64,000 bases of DNA from Cycas panzhihuaensis (taxonomy: Eukaryota; Cycadophyta), in the NCBI GenBank assembly GCA_023213395.1, contig CM041465.1:225563741-225627740 (forward strand), in the 5' to 3' direction. Shown in pieces: positions 23,065 through 34,455 of this stretch (position 1 is its first letter; each line of letters opens with the position of its first letter). The position numbers and the translations under genes were made by a program. The notes under the pieces were generated by a model that ran no database searches, was not told the origin of the DNA, and saw only the letters and a list, made by a program, of their open reading frames with translations.

Positions 23065-23446
23065 TGTTAAACTTTAACATGGAAAACATTCATCATCCAC
23101 AATAACAATATCAATGACCAAAGATTAACTCAACATAATCAAAATATATTGACATACCAAAGCACCAAATACTCAACATGAGCCTTGATGATTACTTAAT
23201 GACATATACTACTTTAACCACCTTTATATACAAAATAGGTGAGATGGCATACAAGATAAGTAATGCATGTGGGGCAAATACCTTTATCTTGACTAATGAC
23301 ATTATACCAACTAACTTAACCAATAAGCTTCTATCTTCTCACACAATATTATAATGACTCTTGGACTCTAAGACTTAGGACTATGACTATTAATCCTAGG
23401 ACACACTTTACTTAACCATACACACATTAAACATTATACTCTAACA
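23065..23446 (-). repeat. N1 5' LTR
   Basis: 382 bp, TGTTAAAC to CTCTAACA, paired with 18421-18802. Confidence 0.93.
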
Positions 23447-23451
23447 GATTC

Positions 23452-24010
23452 AAACATAATTTACTCTTTCTGTAGGTTTTAAGCATCAAACATAAATAAC
23501 CAAGATGATTTTTTAACAAAGTAAATAATATCCAATCATCTAAAAATACCTCAATTAATTTTCTAATAGTTTGATTAAAAATATTGAGAATCACCCTCTA
23601 AAATATGGCTGAAGCATTGGTTAGTTTGAGCAACATAACTCTAAATGTATATGTACCCCACTCTATGATAAATGTTATCTTTAATTGATCTTTAGTCACA
23701 ATCTACACATGATTATATCCGCTCAATCCATTTGTAAATGAATAAACTTTGTGTCCTGTAACTTTTTCCAAAATATCCTTAGTGAATATAATCGAGAATG
23801 AGTCTTTCTTTGTTCATTTATTTAGAGCTTTAGAACAACTATAATTGGGCTCACCCATTCACTATTATCTATCTCAAAAATATAATTTGCTTCAAATAAT
23901 TTATCAAGTTCTGCTTTAAATTTTTCTTGCTACTTTGGATTCATATGGTATAGTCATTGCCTTATTGGTCTAGCCCCCTCTACTAATTCTATCTTATGTT
24001 CTCTTAGTTT
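23452..24010 (-). pseudogene. G1 RT, N-terminal and catalytic part
   Basis: Minus-strand reading: KAELDKLFEANYIFEIDNSE and WVSPIIVV near 23900-23840 (the counterpart of G2 VDYIFEVENSEWVSPIVVVQ), a worn middle, then FNQTIRKLIEVFLDDWILFT near 23560-23530 with the catalytic box FLDD, then LKNHLGYL and the end at the N1 insertion. Tyr in the YxDD box is Phe, as in G2. The domain continues at 18420. Confidence 0.8.
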
Positions 24011-25379
24011 AGGCAAAATGCCTTTTAAATCTTTATAAGACCATGCAAAAACATCTTTATATTCTATAAATAATAAGGAAGCTTATTATACCATCTTTGC
24101 ATTCTAATAATCTCCCAAATTGATGATTTGAGGTTGTTTCTTTATCCCAATATTAATTTCATGTAATTTAAAATTTTCTCCTTCCACTGTTTTACTATTT
24201 GGACTTATCTTATATGTCAGAGTGTCATCTATGATGCGTTCCTCATATTCCATTATAGAATATCCTAGGGGAAAAGTTTGCTTCTCTTCTTTGTCTTTTA
24301 TATTTATATGGAAGCAATTCTTTTTTTTTCTTCCACTACTTTTTCTTTAAAAATTTACAGAATTTCTTTAATTTGGTTATTTTTATTATGGTATACAAAA
24401 ATCTGGTAAAGATTCTAGATCATTATGTCCCAATCTACTATCTTTACTTTTTCACAATGATTATACCAGACTATAAAGATTCCTTTAAACATTGGTCCCC
24501 ATCGCTGCACCCGTTCCTTTTTTAGGATTTTATTACTTGTCTATGATTGAACATAATTTTGTACATATAGATAAGGATCATCTCTGTTCCAAAATGAAGG
24601 TAATTCATGCAATTGGAATCTATTCAAAAAATCAAATTTATATACAACATACCACAACTTTGTTTAAGCTACCAAAGAACATGGAAACACAAGATAACAA
24701 AATTTTTGTTGCTATTTATTTTTTATTATAGCAATATATTTTTCCAAATATTTTTGTACTAGCTGTGAATATCTATCATATTTAGGAAATTTGGAAATTA
24801 TTTTAGCACAAACCAAATTTCCTTATATAATTATTTCTATTTGCAATAATTTTGGTTGTACCTCCTACTTTTCTTCATTGTCTAAAGAATCTCTACATAA
24901 TTCTAAATTATAACAAGAAGGTGATTCTTCTTCTTCCTAGGAATTATGAAGCCAATTTAGCATATAAGAAGGGCTACTTAGAAAAACTGGTTATATTTGG
25001 AATGCAATTTTTGAACAAGGTCTAACTATTGATTTCGATGTGGCTATTGTGGATGATGCTTTTACTTCATCTTTGATTTTTTCTATATGTGGTCCATCCA
25101 AGCATAAGGGAAATGCCACTATCTTTTTTCCTGTTAGCAGTGTGAATGTATACTTATCCCAATCTTGAATAGCTTATGTGGCCAAAAGCCAAGGCCTCCC
25201 AATAAGGCTAGATAAGTCTTCCTTTGATTTTGCATTTATACCACTACAAAATCTAAGAGCACCATGACATCTATAACTATTACTGGAACGTTCAATAATG
25301 TACCCATGGGCCTTACCTAAAGTTGATTAACCAATCTAATAGAATAATTAGGAGTAACTACATTAGGCCTTCCCAAGGC

Positions 25380-25560
25380 TATCTAAGAGGATTCTGGTAG
25401 TATGGTTACCCCTGAGCCTTCGTCTACAATTGTTTCACATAAGGTTGCTCCAAAGACTACCATTGGAACTCTTAAGTCTACTCCAGTATCTTTGATAGCC
25501 CTTAGTACTAATTTTTTAATTTGTTCCAATACTAATTACTGGAAGTAACCCACTTCCAAC
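25380..25560 (-). pseudogene. G1 protease active-site region
   Basis: Minus-strand reading has GATLCETIVDEGSGVTILPE, the flap and active-site region of the aspartic protease, with the triad D-E-G at 25417-25425. The G2 counterpart is GTTLCRTIVDKGLGVNVLPE. The position between zinc knuckles and RT agrees. The canonical residue after Asp is Ser or Thr, so the triad is non-canonical in both copies. Confidence 0.65.
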
Positions 25561-25919
25561 CATTTAAACATGATTGATATAGGAATGGAAACTCTTCTAA
25601 TTTAGTAAGTATATCTTTAACCATTTATAAACTTTACGAAAGATTCATACCTTCTTGTGTCACTTGTGTTGATCTTCTTTTATAATGTAAGCCCTTGAAT
25701 CTTTGTTCTTATTGAAAATCCTCCTATTGCATTTCTCCCATGGCTTCTTGAAGAACTTTCACTACTTCTTGTAATCATTGTTTTTTAATTATTGGATCTG
25801 AAATATTATCTTAAAGAGGAGGTCCCATGGTTATGTTGCTATGTGTTTGTAAATATGCAGATTTTTCTTGGTCTAAGACTATGTCTACTAAATTTACATT
25901 TTGGACTATATTATTCTTT

Positions 25920-26190
25920 GGGCAATTTATCCATTCGTGATTTGTTGGTCGACATGCCTCATAAATGAATTCTCCTTTTTTCTCCAATAGATATTTAGAT
26001 CTATAATATTTCCATCTTTGACATAGAAATCAATGAATTGGCCTTGCTTTCCCTTTATATTACTTTATCATTCCATGTTCTATTTTTTGAGAATATATGT
26101 TATGGATTTTTTCATTATTATTTTTTGGTCTAGAATAACATTCCCAAGTATTATGATTATTTCTTTAATAATTATCGCACCATTTCACAG
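25920..26190 (-). pseudogene. G1 nucleocapsid with three zinc knuckles
   Basis: Three CCHC motifs lie in series, as in G2. In reading order: CDNYxRNNHNTWEC (Cys 4 is Tyr, and a Gln is a stop), then xFLCQRWKYYRSKY (first Cys a stop, His and last Cys changed to Tyr), then YEACRPTNHEWINC (first Cys is Tyr). The Tyr at position 4 of the first knuckle is shared with G2, so it may be ancestral to the family. The others are private decay. Confidence 0.65.
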
Positions 26191-27139
26191 ATCCTCCATG
26201 TTCATTCTTTAGGTGCCCTTGCTGATTTCAAGGCAAGGGACACCAAATGTTTTCTCATGATTTTTCTAGTCATAGATAGGACAATTCTACACATAGCTTT
26301 TCTAACTTCTAATTTTGTTGCATATTAAATAAAACAGAAATAGGTGGTTACTATTTTAATGCTTCCACCTCCTTCTTCAATACTTTAATCTCTGGGTTAG
26401 TACCCATTTGTAGTGTTTGCATAGAATGTGCTCCTAGGCCTATTATTGTAAAGTACATTGATGATTACATTGCTATCTGGGAGTAGGCTAACTTCATTTG
26501 ATTTTTAAACTTTAAAGCTAACTCCCTAACCTACTTGTAACTATTCATTGGATGTAACATTACATTATCTCTAAGTTGTGGTATTAGCCCTTGCACAAAG
26601 TATTTCATCGCCAACATGGGATTTATTGCCATTTTAGATTATATTTTATTTATAATAACTCTCATTCTTTTATCAAAATCATTAACAGATTCCCAAAGAT
26701 ATTACCGAATCTCCTCTAAAGCTTGTAAAATGGTTATTGGATCCCTCAACTTTTGGAATCTATTCAAAAACTATTCTTGTAATTGATCATAATTTAATTA
26801 TTAAGTTGTAACATATTAGAACCATACAATGGTTAGCCCTCTCAACATTGAAAAAAAAGAGACTTTTATTTATCCTTAATCCATGATTCTTTTAATCTAG
26901 ATCATATTTTTAAATAGAGCCAAATGATCACATAGATCTATAGTTCCATCAAATTCTAGGCTTAAAAACATCGAGTTGCTTTATACAATGATATAGGGGG
27001 TTGTACCTCCTTGAGTTGCTCCACCTAATACCTCACTTTGTCCTCCTATAGGTGATGCATTACTATCCATCGCTACTCCCATGCTGCTACCTAGACTTGC
27101 TATTGGTAGCTTAAAAGAGGATTTATTATGTGAATCCAT
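26190..27139 (-). pseudogene. G1 gag (capsid)
   Basis: Start ATG at 27139 on the minus strand (MDSHNKSSFKLPIASLG), matching G2 MFKLPMVTPRS at 37268. A Gly/Ser-rich stretch follows, then FLSLEFDGTIDLCDHLALFK, the classic retrotransposon gag opening (F.G..D..DHL..F), also present in G2. The rest of the capsid, down to the zinc knuckles, is worn by stops and shifts but is collinear with G2. Confidence 0.7.
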
Positions 27140-27266
27140 GTTCGAATTTCCAATAAGTGATGATTCGGGGCTTGTTCAACAATACTATATATTCCTAATT
27201 GATAGAATTTTCCTTTGGCACTACTATTTCTTCTTTATACAATTTTTCTTTTTTAGTAGAGTCTTG

Positions 27267-27500
27267 TTAACTTTGTCCTTCTACATACATTACTTGCTCT
27301 GGTTCCTTCTTAACGGGTTCCTCTTTTGTTGCACACCTTTGGTCATTTCTATCTTCTACTTGTGGTTCAGTCATGTCCAAATTTTGTTCTTTTACCTCAC
27401 CATTATTTTTTAACTTTCTCTTCTTTGTCCAATGTGCAAATGGTAGCCCCTTCACATGCCTTCTTAGTGTGATTACAAATCTGGACCTTCATATTTCTGT
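27267..27500 (-). pseudogene. G1 leader ORF upstream of gag
   Basis: Open stretch of 62 codons starting at 27455 with GLPFAHWTKKRKLKNNGEVK and a Glu/Lys-rich remainder. It matches the G2 leader ORF at 36854-37040 (RRPFSCSIEKGKLKNREG) in content and position, so it is a real part of the family, probably the N-terminal extension of the gag polyprotein. No domain is recognisable. Confidence 0.5.
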
Positions 27501-27628
27501 CTAGAGTCTATCTTTTTACCAATATTTCCCTCGATCATAGTGCGATTCAACTTCTACTCTAGATGGAATAGAAGAGGATCCCAATACTCTACTCAACTCT
27601 ATCCATTCTGCCTATCATGAGTTCAGAT

Positions 27629-27642
27629 GACAATGAAACCAA
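27629..27642 (-). other. G1 primer-binding site
   Basis: Minus strand TTGGTTTCATTGTC directly inside the 5' LTR. Compared with TGGCGCCGTTGCC it has mostly transitions and one G/T transversion, shared with G2. Confidence 0.5.
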
Positions 27643-28132
27643 TATGCGCTTCTACTTACTATATACTAATATGCAAACACTAATAAGTAGGCACATTATA
27701 GTTATAATATCAATAAACTGTATCATACACTTACTCTAGAATGTACAATAGTCCATCGATGGATGAAAAAACTATAATCATTCTATTAATGATGGTTTGC
27801 ATTTAGTTCTCTTACAACTAGATGCCAACTTGGAGTAGTAAACAGAGCCTTTTGCAGACACAATACACAACAAGTATTTTACAATATGCAGGCTCATGCC
27901 ACTCTATGATCAATAATTACCCACACGTACACACACATATTTCTAAAATTTTTCTACATTTATTCCTTTTCCACATCTTTGAAGTAACTGCAATTCTATT
28001 GGTTGCAACCACTCCCACCCAAAATACTGACTTCTAATTGCTTACTACTTCCTAGTGTGATCACTTCCTTTTTCGTTGTAATCACCTGGTTGCAACTAAC
28101 TTTTGTCAACCACTAGAATTTCTCAGCACACA
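27643..28132 (-). repeat. G1 5' LTR
   Basis: 490 bp, beginning TATGCGCTTCTAC and ending AGCACACA, paired with 12914-13403. Confidence 0.92.
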
Positions 28133-28137
28133 ACTAC

Positions 28138-28245
28138 CTAAGATCAAATAACATAAAAGTTTCTATGGAACTTGTATTGTTAGAAAATAACATAGAGAAT
28201 AATTTAATTTAAAGAAAGCTTGACAATCAACTGAACCATTGGGCT
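28138..28245 (+). pseudogene. C1 pre-integrase fragment between G1 and the LINE
   Basis: The C1 reading resumes with LPKIK, passes a worn zinc-finger end (CIVRKxHREYFN) and reaches KAxQSTEPLG, then is interrupted by the LINE. It resumes at 34626 with LVHSNICGSMSKS. Together these form the copia zinc-binding region and start of the integrase core. The last 15 bases (28231-28245, CTGAACCATTGGGCT) are the left target copy of the LINE. Confidence 0.8.
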
Positions 28246-28399
28246 ATCTTCGATTTACTTTTCTCTTAAATCTTAAGAAATTATGATTTTGCAATGATAT
28301 CCAAACACCCTTTGGGAGTGGGTCTCTAAGAGTGATAACAGGTAGAGAATCGCGCTGGTGTAGGAAGAACGAGGCGTAACAGAGCTAGGGTTTGGAGCG

Positions 28400-28940
28400 T
28401 TGGAGACGGGAGAAGTCACTTCTGGGCCGTGGACGCCATGGCGTCCCCTGATGAGTCTGGACAGAGCTAGTCAGTGGGCGTCTGCAGTTAGTCCTGATCT
28501 ATTATCTCCTCAAACGGAGACGGAAGATAGGCATCCAGTTAGAGCGTTCACACAGGGAGCAGACAGAGAGTCAATCTCAGATGTTAGTGCTAAATGTTTT
28601 CAGGAGAAGCGAGACAGAGGTTCCTTTGCTAATCTAAGGTCGCCGGGCTCTCTAAATCCCTGGTCGAGCTTCCAGAATGTGGAGCGCCGCCACGTTTCTG
28701 TAGGGCAAATGGATGTGAGGCAGCCAGAGGAAGGACGCGGGTCTCCTAATCACATAAACAACCAATACAACAGACCCATCCGTGGAGCTATTGAATCTCA
28801 GGGGGGAGATATTGGGCTCACTGCATGTTTTTTGGATGCAAACTCCTCGGAGAGCAAGTTTGAAACTGAAATGGTATGCCTTTGTTTTTGCTTGGAGCTT
28901 ACTGTCTTGTTCTGAATTTCTTAATAAATGGAAATAGATC
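28400..28940 (+). pseudogene. LINE ORF1, N-terminal part
   Basis: A 171-codon open stretch from the ATG at 28400 (METGEVTSGPWTPWRPLM) to 28915, polar and low-complexity, without a recognisable domain. Near its end ETEMVCLCFCLEL corresponds to RAMVCLCCPCLGL in the second LINE. A GT-AG segment lies here (from GTATGC near 28875 to AATAG near 28938); skipping it would nearly join this stretch to the next ORF1 part (HIPQYQNQTPNL), with a one-base offset in this copy. Whether it is an intron or just a worn boundary is uncertain. Confidence 0.55.
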
Positions 28941-29946
28941 ATATTCCTCAATATCAGAATCAGACCCCTAACTTGGCTGTGGGGAAAACTTACCGGGATG
29001 TTTTGAAAACAAACGATGAGGAAACTTTTGACCTAACATGTGTTCGAGGATAACAAAGCCAGACTGAAGATCCCCCTGGCTCTGGTGGAAAAAACTGAAA
29101 AATTATGGGAGAATTGCCTGGTGGGTAGATTCTCAGGCCCCAGACTAGGGTTGGAAGCCATTAGGACATGGACCAAGACAAAATGGAAAATTGAGAACAA
29201 TGTGGAGGTAATAGCCATGCCCAAGGGCTGTGTGCTTTTTAAATTTGCCTCTTTCGTAGACATGTCTAGCATTCTGCTCAGGGCTCCATGGATGTTTGGA
29301 CGGAAGGCCCTCTCTCTAGAGAAATGGCATAGGGATTTTGATCCCTCGAGCCCTAAAATCTGACAAGCTCCCATTTGGATCCAACTTCCGGGACTTCCCC
29401 TTCACCACTGGAACCCGGAGGTCTTTAGAGGCATAGCGAAATTGGTGGGCCCTTTATTAGCAGTCGACTCCGCGACGAAGAACAGGAGTAGGCTCATTAA
29501 TGCCAGAATTTGCACTCTGGCAAGACTAGACAAGCCACTATTGGATGATATTTGGATGGATTTGCCAGATAGGAGTTGGGCTGTGGTTGGTCTACGAGCT
29601 GGACCACTTTAGATGCTCAACATGCAGAGTTTTGGGGCATCTGCCCCAAAAGTGCCCAGGAGTGCAACCCCCCAAGGAGGACAAAGTGGAAGACCCACTT
29701 GAGTCAATCCCCCAAGGAAATGGGGAGGGTGTTGAACCCCCAGCACCATTGGAGACCGTTGTAGCCTCCTCCCCAAACTTGGGTTTTGATCCAAACGAGG
29801 AGGACACGCTGTTGGAGGAAGATGATCAAGTAGCTCAAGTTCCTGTGCCTCAGGAGGGTTTGGCGAGTGTGGAGGGAGTGGGGGGTCCATCTCACTCTGG
29901 AGAAGGTTCTCTGGTCTACACCGGCCAGTTTGGACCATTAAGGTAG
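28932..29946 (+). pseudogene. LINE ORF1: DUF4283-like domain and CCHC knuckle
   Basis: RNA-binding ORF1 of plant L1 elements. The reading opens MEIDHIPQYQNQTPNLAVG and, after a short frameshift at about 29040, continues as RLKIPLALVEKTEKLWENCL, GRFSGPRLGLEAIRTWTKTK, then PWMFGRKALSLEKWHRDFDP, the pattern of the plant DUF4283 domain. A TGA/TAG at about 29360 and shifts interrupt it. The CCHC knuckle CSTCRVLGHLPQKC lies near 29610-29652, all four ligands intact. A Pro/Glu/Gly-rich tail runs to 29946. Confidence 0.8.
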
Positions 29947-29964
29947 AAGGAAAAGGAGGATAAA

Positions 29965-30270
29965 ATGGCTAGGTCAGTGGCAGATATGCCCTTGGAGGCT
30001 GAAGGGAATCAGGGGCTTGACAGTTTGGAGGTGCCTGCAGATCTAGGGAGGGCAGCCCTCGATTCATTACCGCTTAGGCCTCGATTCGGAAGAAGGCACG
30101 ATGTGGGAGCCGAGAAGAAGGTTGGTAGACCTCCTTCTAGGTGTAAGAGAAAAGATTAATTTGCCTGTGAACCTAGGCACCCGGAAAACTCTTAAGGAAG
30201 CATTCCTCGAAGGACCTATTCTCAGATCCAGTACAGCAGGCAGAGATCCCCCAAAAGGGGATACTGCAGA
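29965..30270 (+). pseudogene. LINE ORF1 C-terminal tail / inter-ORF region
   Basis: Open pieces rich in Arg, Lys and Gly (for example GRPPSRCKRKD at the end of a 64-codon stretch to 30159), consistent with the basic C-terminal tail of ORF1 running up to ORF2. No further domain is seen. Confidence 0.45.
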
Positions 30271-30273
30271 GGT

Positions 30274-30960
30274 TTGGAAATTGAGAAAGAAACGATGAAA
30301 ATCATGACATGGAATATTAGGGGATTGAATGCCCCCTCGAAGCAAAGAATCATTAAGGACATGAGAATCAGACACCAATTGGATCTAGTATTTCTGCAAG
30401 AAACTAAGTTATGCAAGGAGAATGGCCCAAAGATTAGAAGCAAAATTTGGAAGCAAGCGGAAGGCTTAGAGAGGGACTACAACCAAGGGGTCGGGGGCCT
30501 AATGGTGCTCTGGAACCCTTCTATCTGGTCGGGAGAAATTTTTTTGGTTGGGGACTCCTTCATCTCGGTTCGGCTAACGAACAAAAGTAATAACATCTCA
30601 TGGATTGCTACCAATGTCTATGCCCCAACTCTTCAAACAGCCAGGAAGAGGCTTTGGGAGAGATTGATCGAGGTTCACAAAGGCTAGGCTCCGTGGTTCT
30701 TTGGCAGGGGACTTCAACTCGGCTCTATCCCCTGGTGGCAAGAGTGGAGGCACGGAGGGATGAAATTCAAGTATGGCAGAGTTTGGTGATTTCCTTTAAC
30801 AGGGGGGGTTGGAAGATGTCAGTCTTAGGGGGGCGTCCTTCACCTGGTCCAACAAGAGGTTGGGAGATAGCCTTATTCAAATCAAGCTGGACAGGGTGTT
30901 GGTTAACTATGATTGGATGTGATGCTTCTCTGACTATGCCTTAGAGGCATTGCCGAGGAT
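30274..30960 (+). pseudogene. LINE ORF2: AP-type endonuclease
   Basis: The endonuclease that would nick target DNA to prime reverse transcription. ORF2 probably starts at the ATG in MKIMTWNIRGLNAPSKQRII (about 30295). Catalytic signatures of the EEP family are visible: WNIRGLN, then VFLQETK with the conserved Glu, then ATNVYAP. A TAG at 30685 and a one-base insertion near 30708 break the GDFN region, which is readable in another frame (DFNSALSPGG). The SDH end (RISSDHSPLL, with the catalytic Asp-His) appears at about 30955-30985. Confidence 0.85.
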
Positions 30961-32830
30961 CAGCTCTGATCACTCGCCCCTCCTAATGAATTTTTTGGAT
31001 CCGGGTAAATTCATTGGGGCTCCCTTCAGATTTGAATTAATGTGGTTACGCCATCCAGACCTGCGGGGAAAAATCGAGGAATGGTGGGAATGCGATATTA
31101 AGGGTCACGCCATGTATAGATTTTCAAAGAAGCTGGACTGGGTCAAAAAGCAAGTAAAGGCCTAGAACAAGGAAGTTTTTCATAGCATAAATGAACAAAA
31201 GGATAAAACTATCCAGGAGTTGAAAGGCATCGAGGATCAAATTGAGCGGTGGGGCAGATCAGAGGAGTTTGACAAGGCTGAGAAGGAGCTCACATAGACT
31301 ATGGAGGAGATCCTTAAAAGAGAAGAGATCCATTGGAGACAAAAATCTAGGGCCCTCTGGCTGGCCGAAGGTGATAGAAATACCAGATTTTTCCACATGA
31401 CCACAGTAAAACATAGGGCGAGCAACATAATCAATTGTCTTCATAAGGAAGGTGGTTCTGTAGTCAACTCGGATGAGGACATGAAGGAGATGGCATGCGA
31501 TTACTTTAAGAACCTAATCAACCGAATCACGGTGAACGAGGATAGGAGGAAAGATTTCCTGAACAATATACCCTGTTTGGTGAATGAAGACCAGAATGCC
31601 CAGCTCAAAGCTCCATTTACTCAAGAGGAGGTCAGGATGGCTCTCTTCGGGATGAAGAAAGATAAAGCGCCTGGCCCTGATGGTTTCCCAGGATTCTTTC
31701 AAGTGCAGGACATTATTAAGGGGGACCTCATGGAAGCAATAAAGGAGTTTGAAGTGAACAGAAAGATTCTGCAGGAATGGCAAACCACATTTCTTGTCCT
31801 TATTCCGAAAAAAGAAGGGGCTAATAGGATGGAGGATTCCGCCTATTAGCCTCTGCAATGTTAAATACAAAATCATAACGAAGGTCCTGGTGAATAGAAT
31901 GAAGAAAATTATGCCAAACATCATTTCCCAGAATCAAGATGGTTTCCTTGAGCAGATTCTGATGGCTATATTGTCGTCCACGAAACACTCCATTCAGCGG
32001 CGGAGAGGAAGGACCTGGTGATGCTTGTCAAGATCGACCTATCGAAAGCTTTTGATAGGGTCTCCTGGGACTGCTTGATAGAATGCCTTGGTGCATTTGG
32101 TTTTGGTGAGACTTGGCGGTCTTGGATAAAATTATGCATTGGATACCCGCAATTCTCTGTCATCATAAATGGCTCTTCCTCCAAGTTTTTTCTGGGATTT
32201 AGGGGGTTGAGGCAGGGCGACCCTCTTTCTCCCTTTCTGTTTATCACAATGGCTGAGCTCCTGGGCAGAACATTGGAGTCACTTGAGGAAGGAGGGGCGA
32301 TAAAGGCATAAAACCGACATCTGGGGTGGATACTATGGCCCATCATCAATTCGTGGATGACAACATATTCTTAGGGAAGGCTGCTCTGGGCGAAGCATCC
32401 AAATTTAAAGAGATTTTGGGCCATTTTGAGGAAGCCATGAACCAAAAGATAAATTTGAACAAGAGTAATGTCTTCTTCTTAAATACCCCGGGCCATGTTC
32501 AAGGCAGGATAAGTAGAATCCTAGGGATGAGTATCAAAAAGCTCCCCTCAATTTACCTTGGGCTGCCACTCTTTGTTGAGAAAATGACCAAGGACATGTG
32601 GAATCCCCTCATTGATAGGATGTAAAGGAAGCTGGCGCGCTGGAAAGGTACCCTTCTTAGTCTAGCCGGAAAGCTCCAACTAGTCGCATCGACGCTGCAG
32701 AGTATTCCAGTATATTGGATGTCTATATTCAGAGTCCCGACGGGCATTTCAAATATTATTGAATCTCTCCAGAAAAGATTCCTTTGGTCTGGGACGGAGA
32801 GTAAAGACAGAATACACTTGGTTAGCTAGA
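30950..32830 (+). pseudogene. LINE ORF2: reverse transcriptase
   Basis: Non-LTR RT. In order: FRFELMWLRHPD (31040), WLAEGDRNTRFFH (31360-31400), the RT start block MKKDKAPGPDGFPGFF (31650-31700), LVLIPKKEG (31790-31820), a frameshift and stop near 31848, MLVKIDLSKAFDRVSWDCL (32020-32080), then GLRQGDPLSPFLFI (32205-32250). The catalytic box FVDD lies at about 32350 (the family has FADD). LGLPLFVEKM (32560-32590) follows. Few breaks: a shift near 31850, a stop at 32311, and a TAA at 32622. The catalytic Asp pair is intact. Confidence 0.88.
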
Positions 32831-34455
32831 ATAAAGTCTGCACCCCAAAATGGGCTGGCGGCCTTAACCTGAGAAGGATTTCTCCTTTTAACGCTGCTCT
32901 AGGGGCTAAGTTGGGGTGGCGGCTACTGAAAGGGGGTGAGAGACCTTGGGAGAAGATCCTAGCTAGAAAATACATTCAAGGGGGTTCCCCTATTGAGAAT
33001 GATGCCTCGCAGGTTGGCTCCACTGTTTGGAGAAGCATTCTTAAAGTATGGCGAGCTATAAGAAATGGCTTGAAATGGAGGCTTGGAGATGGTTCCTCCA
33101 TAAGGTTCTGGGAGGATGCTTGGTGCTGTGACAATGCTCTTAAGGACTATCCCGACCTGGTACCTATTATGGGGCCCTTTGTCAGGCAATATGGCACTCA
33201 AGTTAAGGATTATTGGACCGGGAGTGGCAAGTCCAAGCGATGGAAGTCTCTGGAGGAAATTCAAGGAGGAAGACTGCAAGAGGGTCTAAACAAGTTAAAA
33301 AAGATCCTTCGTAAGAATTATATACCCAGAATGACTTCGCCGGATACGGTTGTGTGTGGCCTTTAGGCGTCTGGGACTACAAGTAAAACAAGGATATCAT
33401 TTCCTTTGTTTAACCAGAGGTGATCAGAGAAATCCAACCCTTGAAGGAGTTTGGAAGCTCCCTATTATTCCTAAGATAGTAATTTTCTGGTGGACTTGCC
33501 TCAAAAACAAAATTCTCACTATAGATAATCTTAAGAAGAGAGGTATTGAGCTGGCAAACAGATGCATTTTATCTTTGATCGAGGAAGAATCCATGGACCA
33601 CATTTTCATTGGGTGTGCATACACTAGAGAGGTTTGGAGGATGGTTCTTAGGAAACTAGAGGTATACTGGACATTTTCAAAAGAGACTTTCGATTTATGG
33701 CTTGCCTGGATTAGCCCCTTGAGCGGAACCACGAGTGCATGGGACATTGCGCTCCCGATTGTGGCTTGGAACATATGGAATGAGAGGAATCGTCGTATTT
33801 TCCAGGATCACCAGATGGATCAGATCGCCATCTTCAACAGAATATCCTCGGATATTAAGAAAAATGTTAGAAATGTGAAAGAAAAACGTATTTCCGTACA
33901 GGAGAGCAGGATTCTTAGTAAATGGGGAATATCTCCTGTTTTTGAAGTTGCAAGGCCCAGGAACTGTAGTTGGCAGCCTCCTAAGGAGACATGGAGTAAA
34001 GTTAATTTTGATGGGGCTACAAAAGGGAATCCTGGGGAAGTTTGGGGTGGGGGTATCTATAGGGATAGCACTGGCTCCCCCATCTGGGCATTCGCGGATT
34101 ACTATGAATGTCAGACAAACCACTATGTGGAAATGCAAGCTATGTTTAAGGTGCTCGACCTAGCAGTTGAAGAGAACCTTGATGCAGTATTAGAGGGGAT
34201 TCAGAGGTGGTGATTAAGACATTAAAAGGTGAGGCTCTCCCAGACTGGAGATTCCAGTCCCTCTTCAATGATGCCAAATAACTCATGAAGGGACTGGCTG
34301 AAGTCCGTATAAGGCATACTTTCAGAGAAGGAAATAAACCAACTGATTTCTTGGCAAATTGGGGGGCTAGGCATCGGGAAGGTCAAGTGTGGAAAAGTGA
34401 TTTCCCTAGGGATCTTATGGTTCTGATAGAGAAGGATATGATTTGCAACAGCTAA
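32830..34455 (+). pseudogene. LINE ORF2 C-terminus: zinc-binding region and RNase H
   Basis: After the RT thumb, the reading has WRLLKGGERPWEKILARKYI (about 32915), IRFWEDAWC (33100), then the plant zf-RVT domain with FWWTCLKNKILTIDNLKKRG, CILSLIEEESMDHIFIGC and VWRM (33485-33645). RNase H begins near 33995 with KVNFDGATKGNPG, then YECQTNHYVEMQAMFKVLDL. A one-base loss at about 34197 shifts the EGD block. In the shifted frame the reading continues with EVVIKTLKGEALPDWRFQ to about 34455. A stop with frameshift at 33365 separates two long open parts. An RNase H C-terminus is common in plant L1 elements. Confidence 0.85.

Larger units (their letters stand above)
18421..23446 (-). mobile_element. 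Non-autonomous LTR element N1 nested in G1 RT
   Basis: LTRs of exactly 382 bp (18421-18802 and 23065-23446), a perfect TGGTATCAGAGC PBS at 23053-23064 (minus), a PPT at 18803-18811, and a perfect 5-bp target duplication GATTC (18416-18420 and 23447-23451). By hand the LTRs differ at about 29 of 382 sites, about 22 of them transitions. The internal 4.25 kb carries a copia-like gag start but I find no protease, integrase, RT or RNase H, so it would have depended on another element for mobility. It also carries an antisense GC-richer segment at about 21190-22315. Confidence 0.92.
12914..28132 (-). mobile_element. Ty3/gypsy element G1, with nested N1
   Basis: LTRs are 490 bp each (12914-13403 and 27643-28132), and the element is read on the minus strand. 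Without N1 and its duplicated 5 bp it is about 10.2 kb. Gene order from the 5' LTR is leader ORF, gag, three zinc knuckles, protease, RT, RNase H, integrase, microsatellite-coded tail, tandem array, extra ORF, PPT and 3' LTR. The target duplication is GCTAC, each copy with one transition (GCTAT left, ACTAC right). G1 and G2 belong to one family: their leader ORFs, gag, pol and extra ORFs align throughout. The FxDDW RT box and the Athila/Tat-like PBS suggest that lineage. Confidence 0.9.

Noticed and set aside
27081-27413. Plus-strand Phe/Leu-rich frame of 110 codons
   Set aside because: Opposite the G1 gag start and leader ORF, which have a collinear counterpart in G2.
29592-29938. Minus-strand frames of 63-109 codons opposite the LINE ORF1
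   Set aside because: The plus strand carries the DUF4283-like and CCHC motifs; the reverse frames have no motif and reflect Pro/Gly-rich composition.
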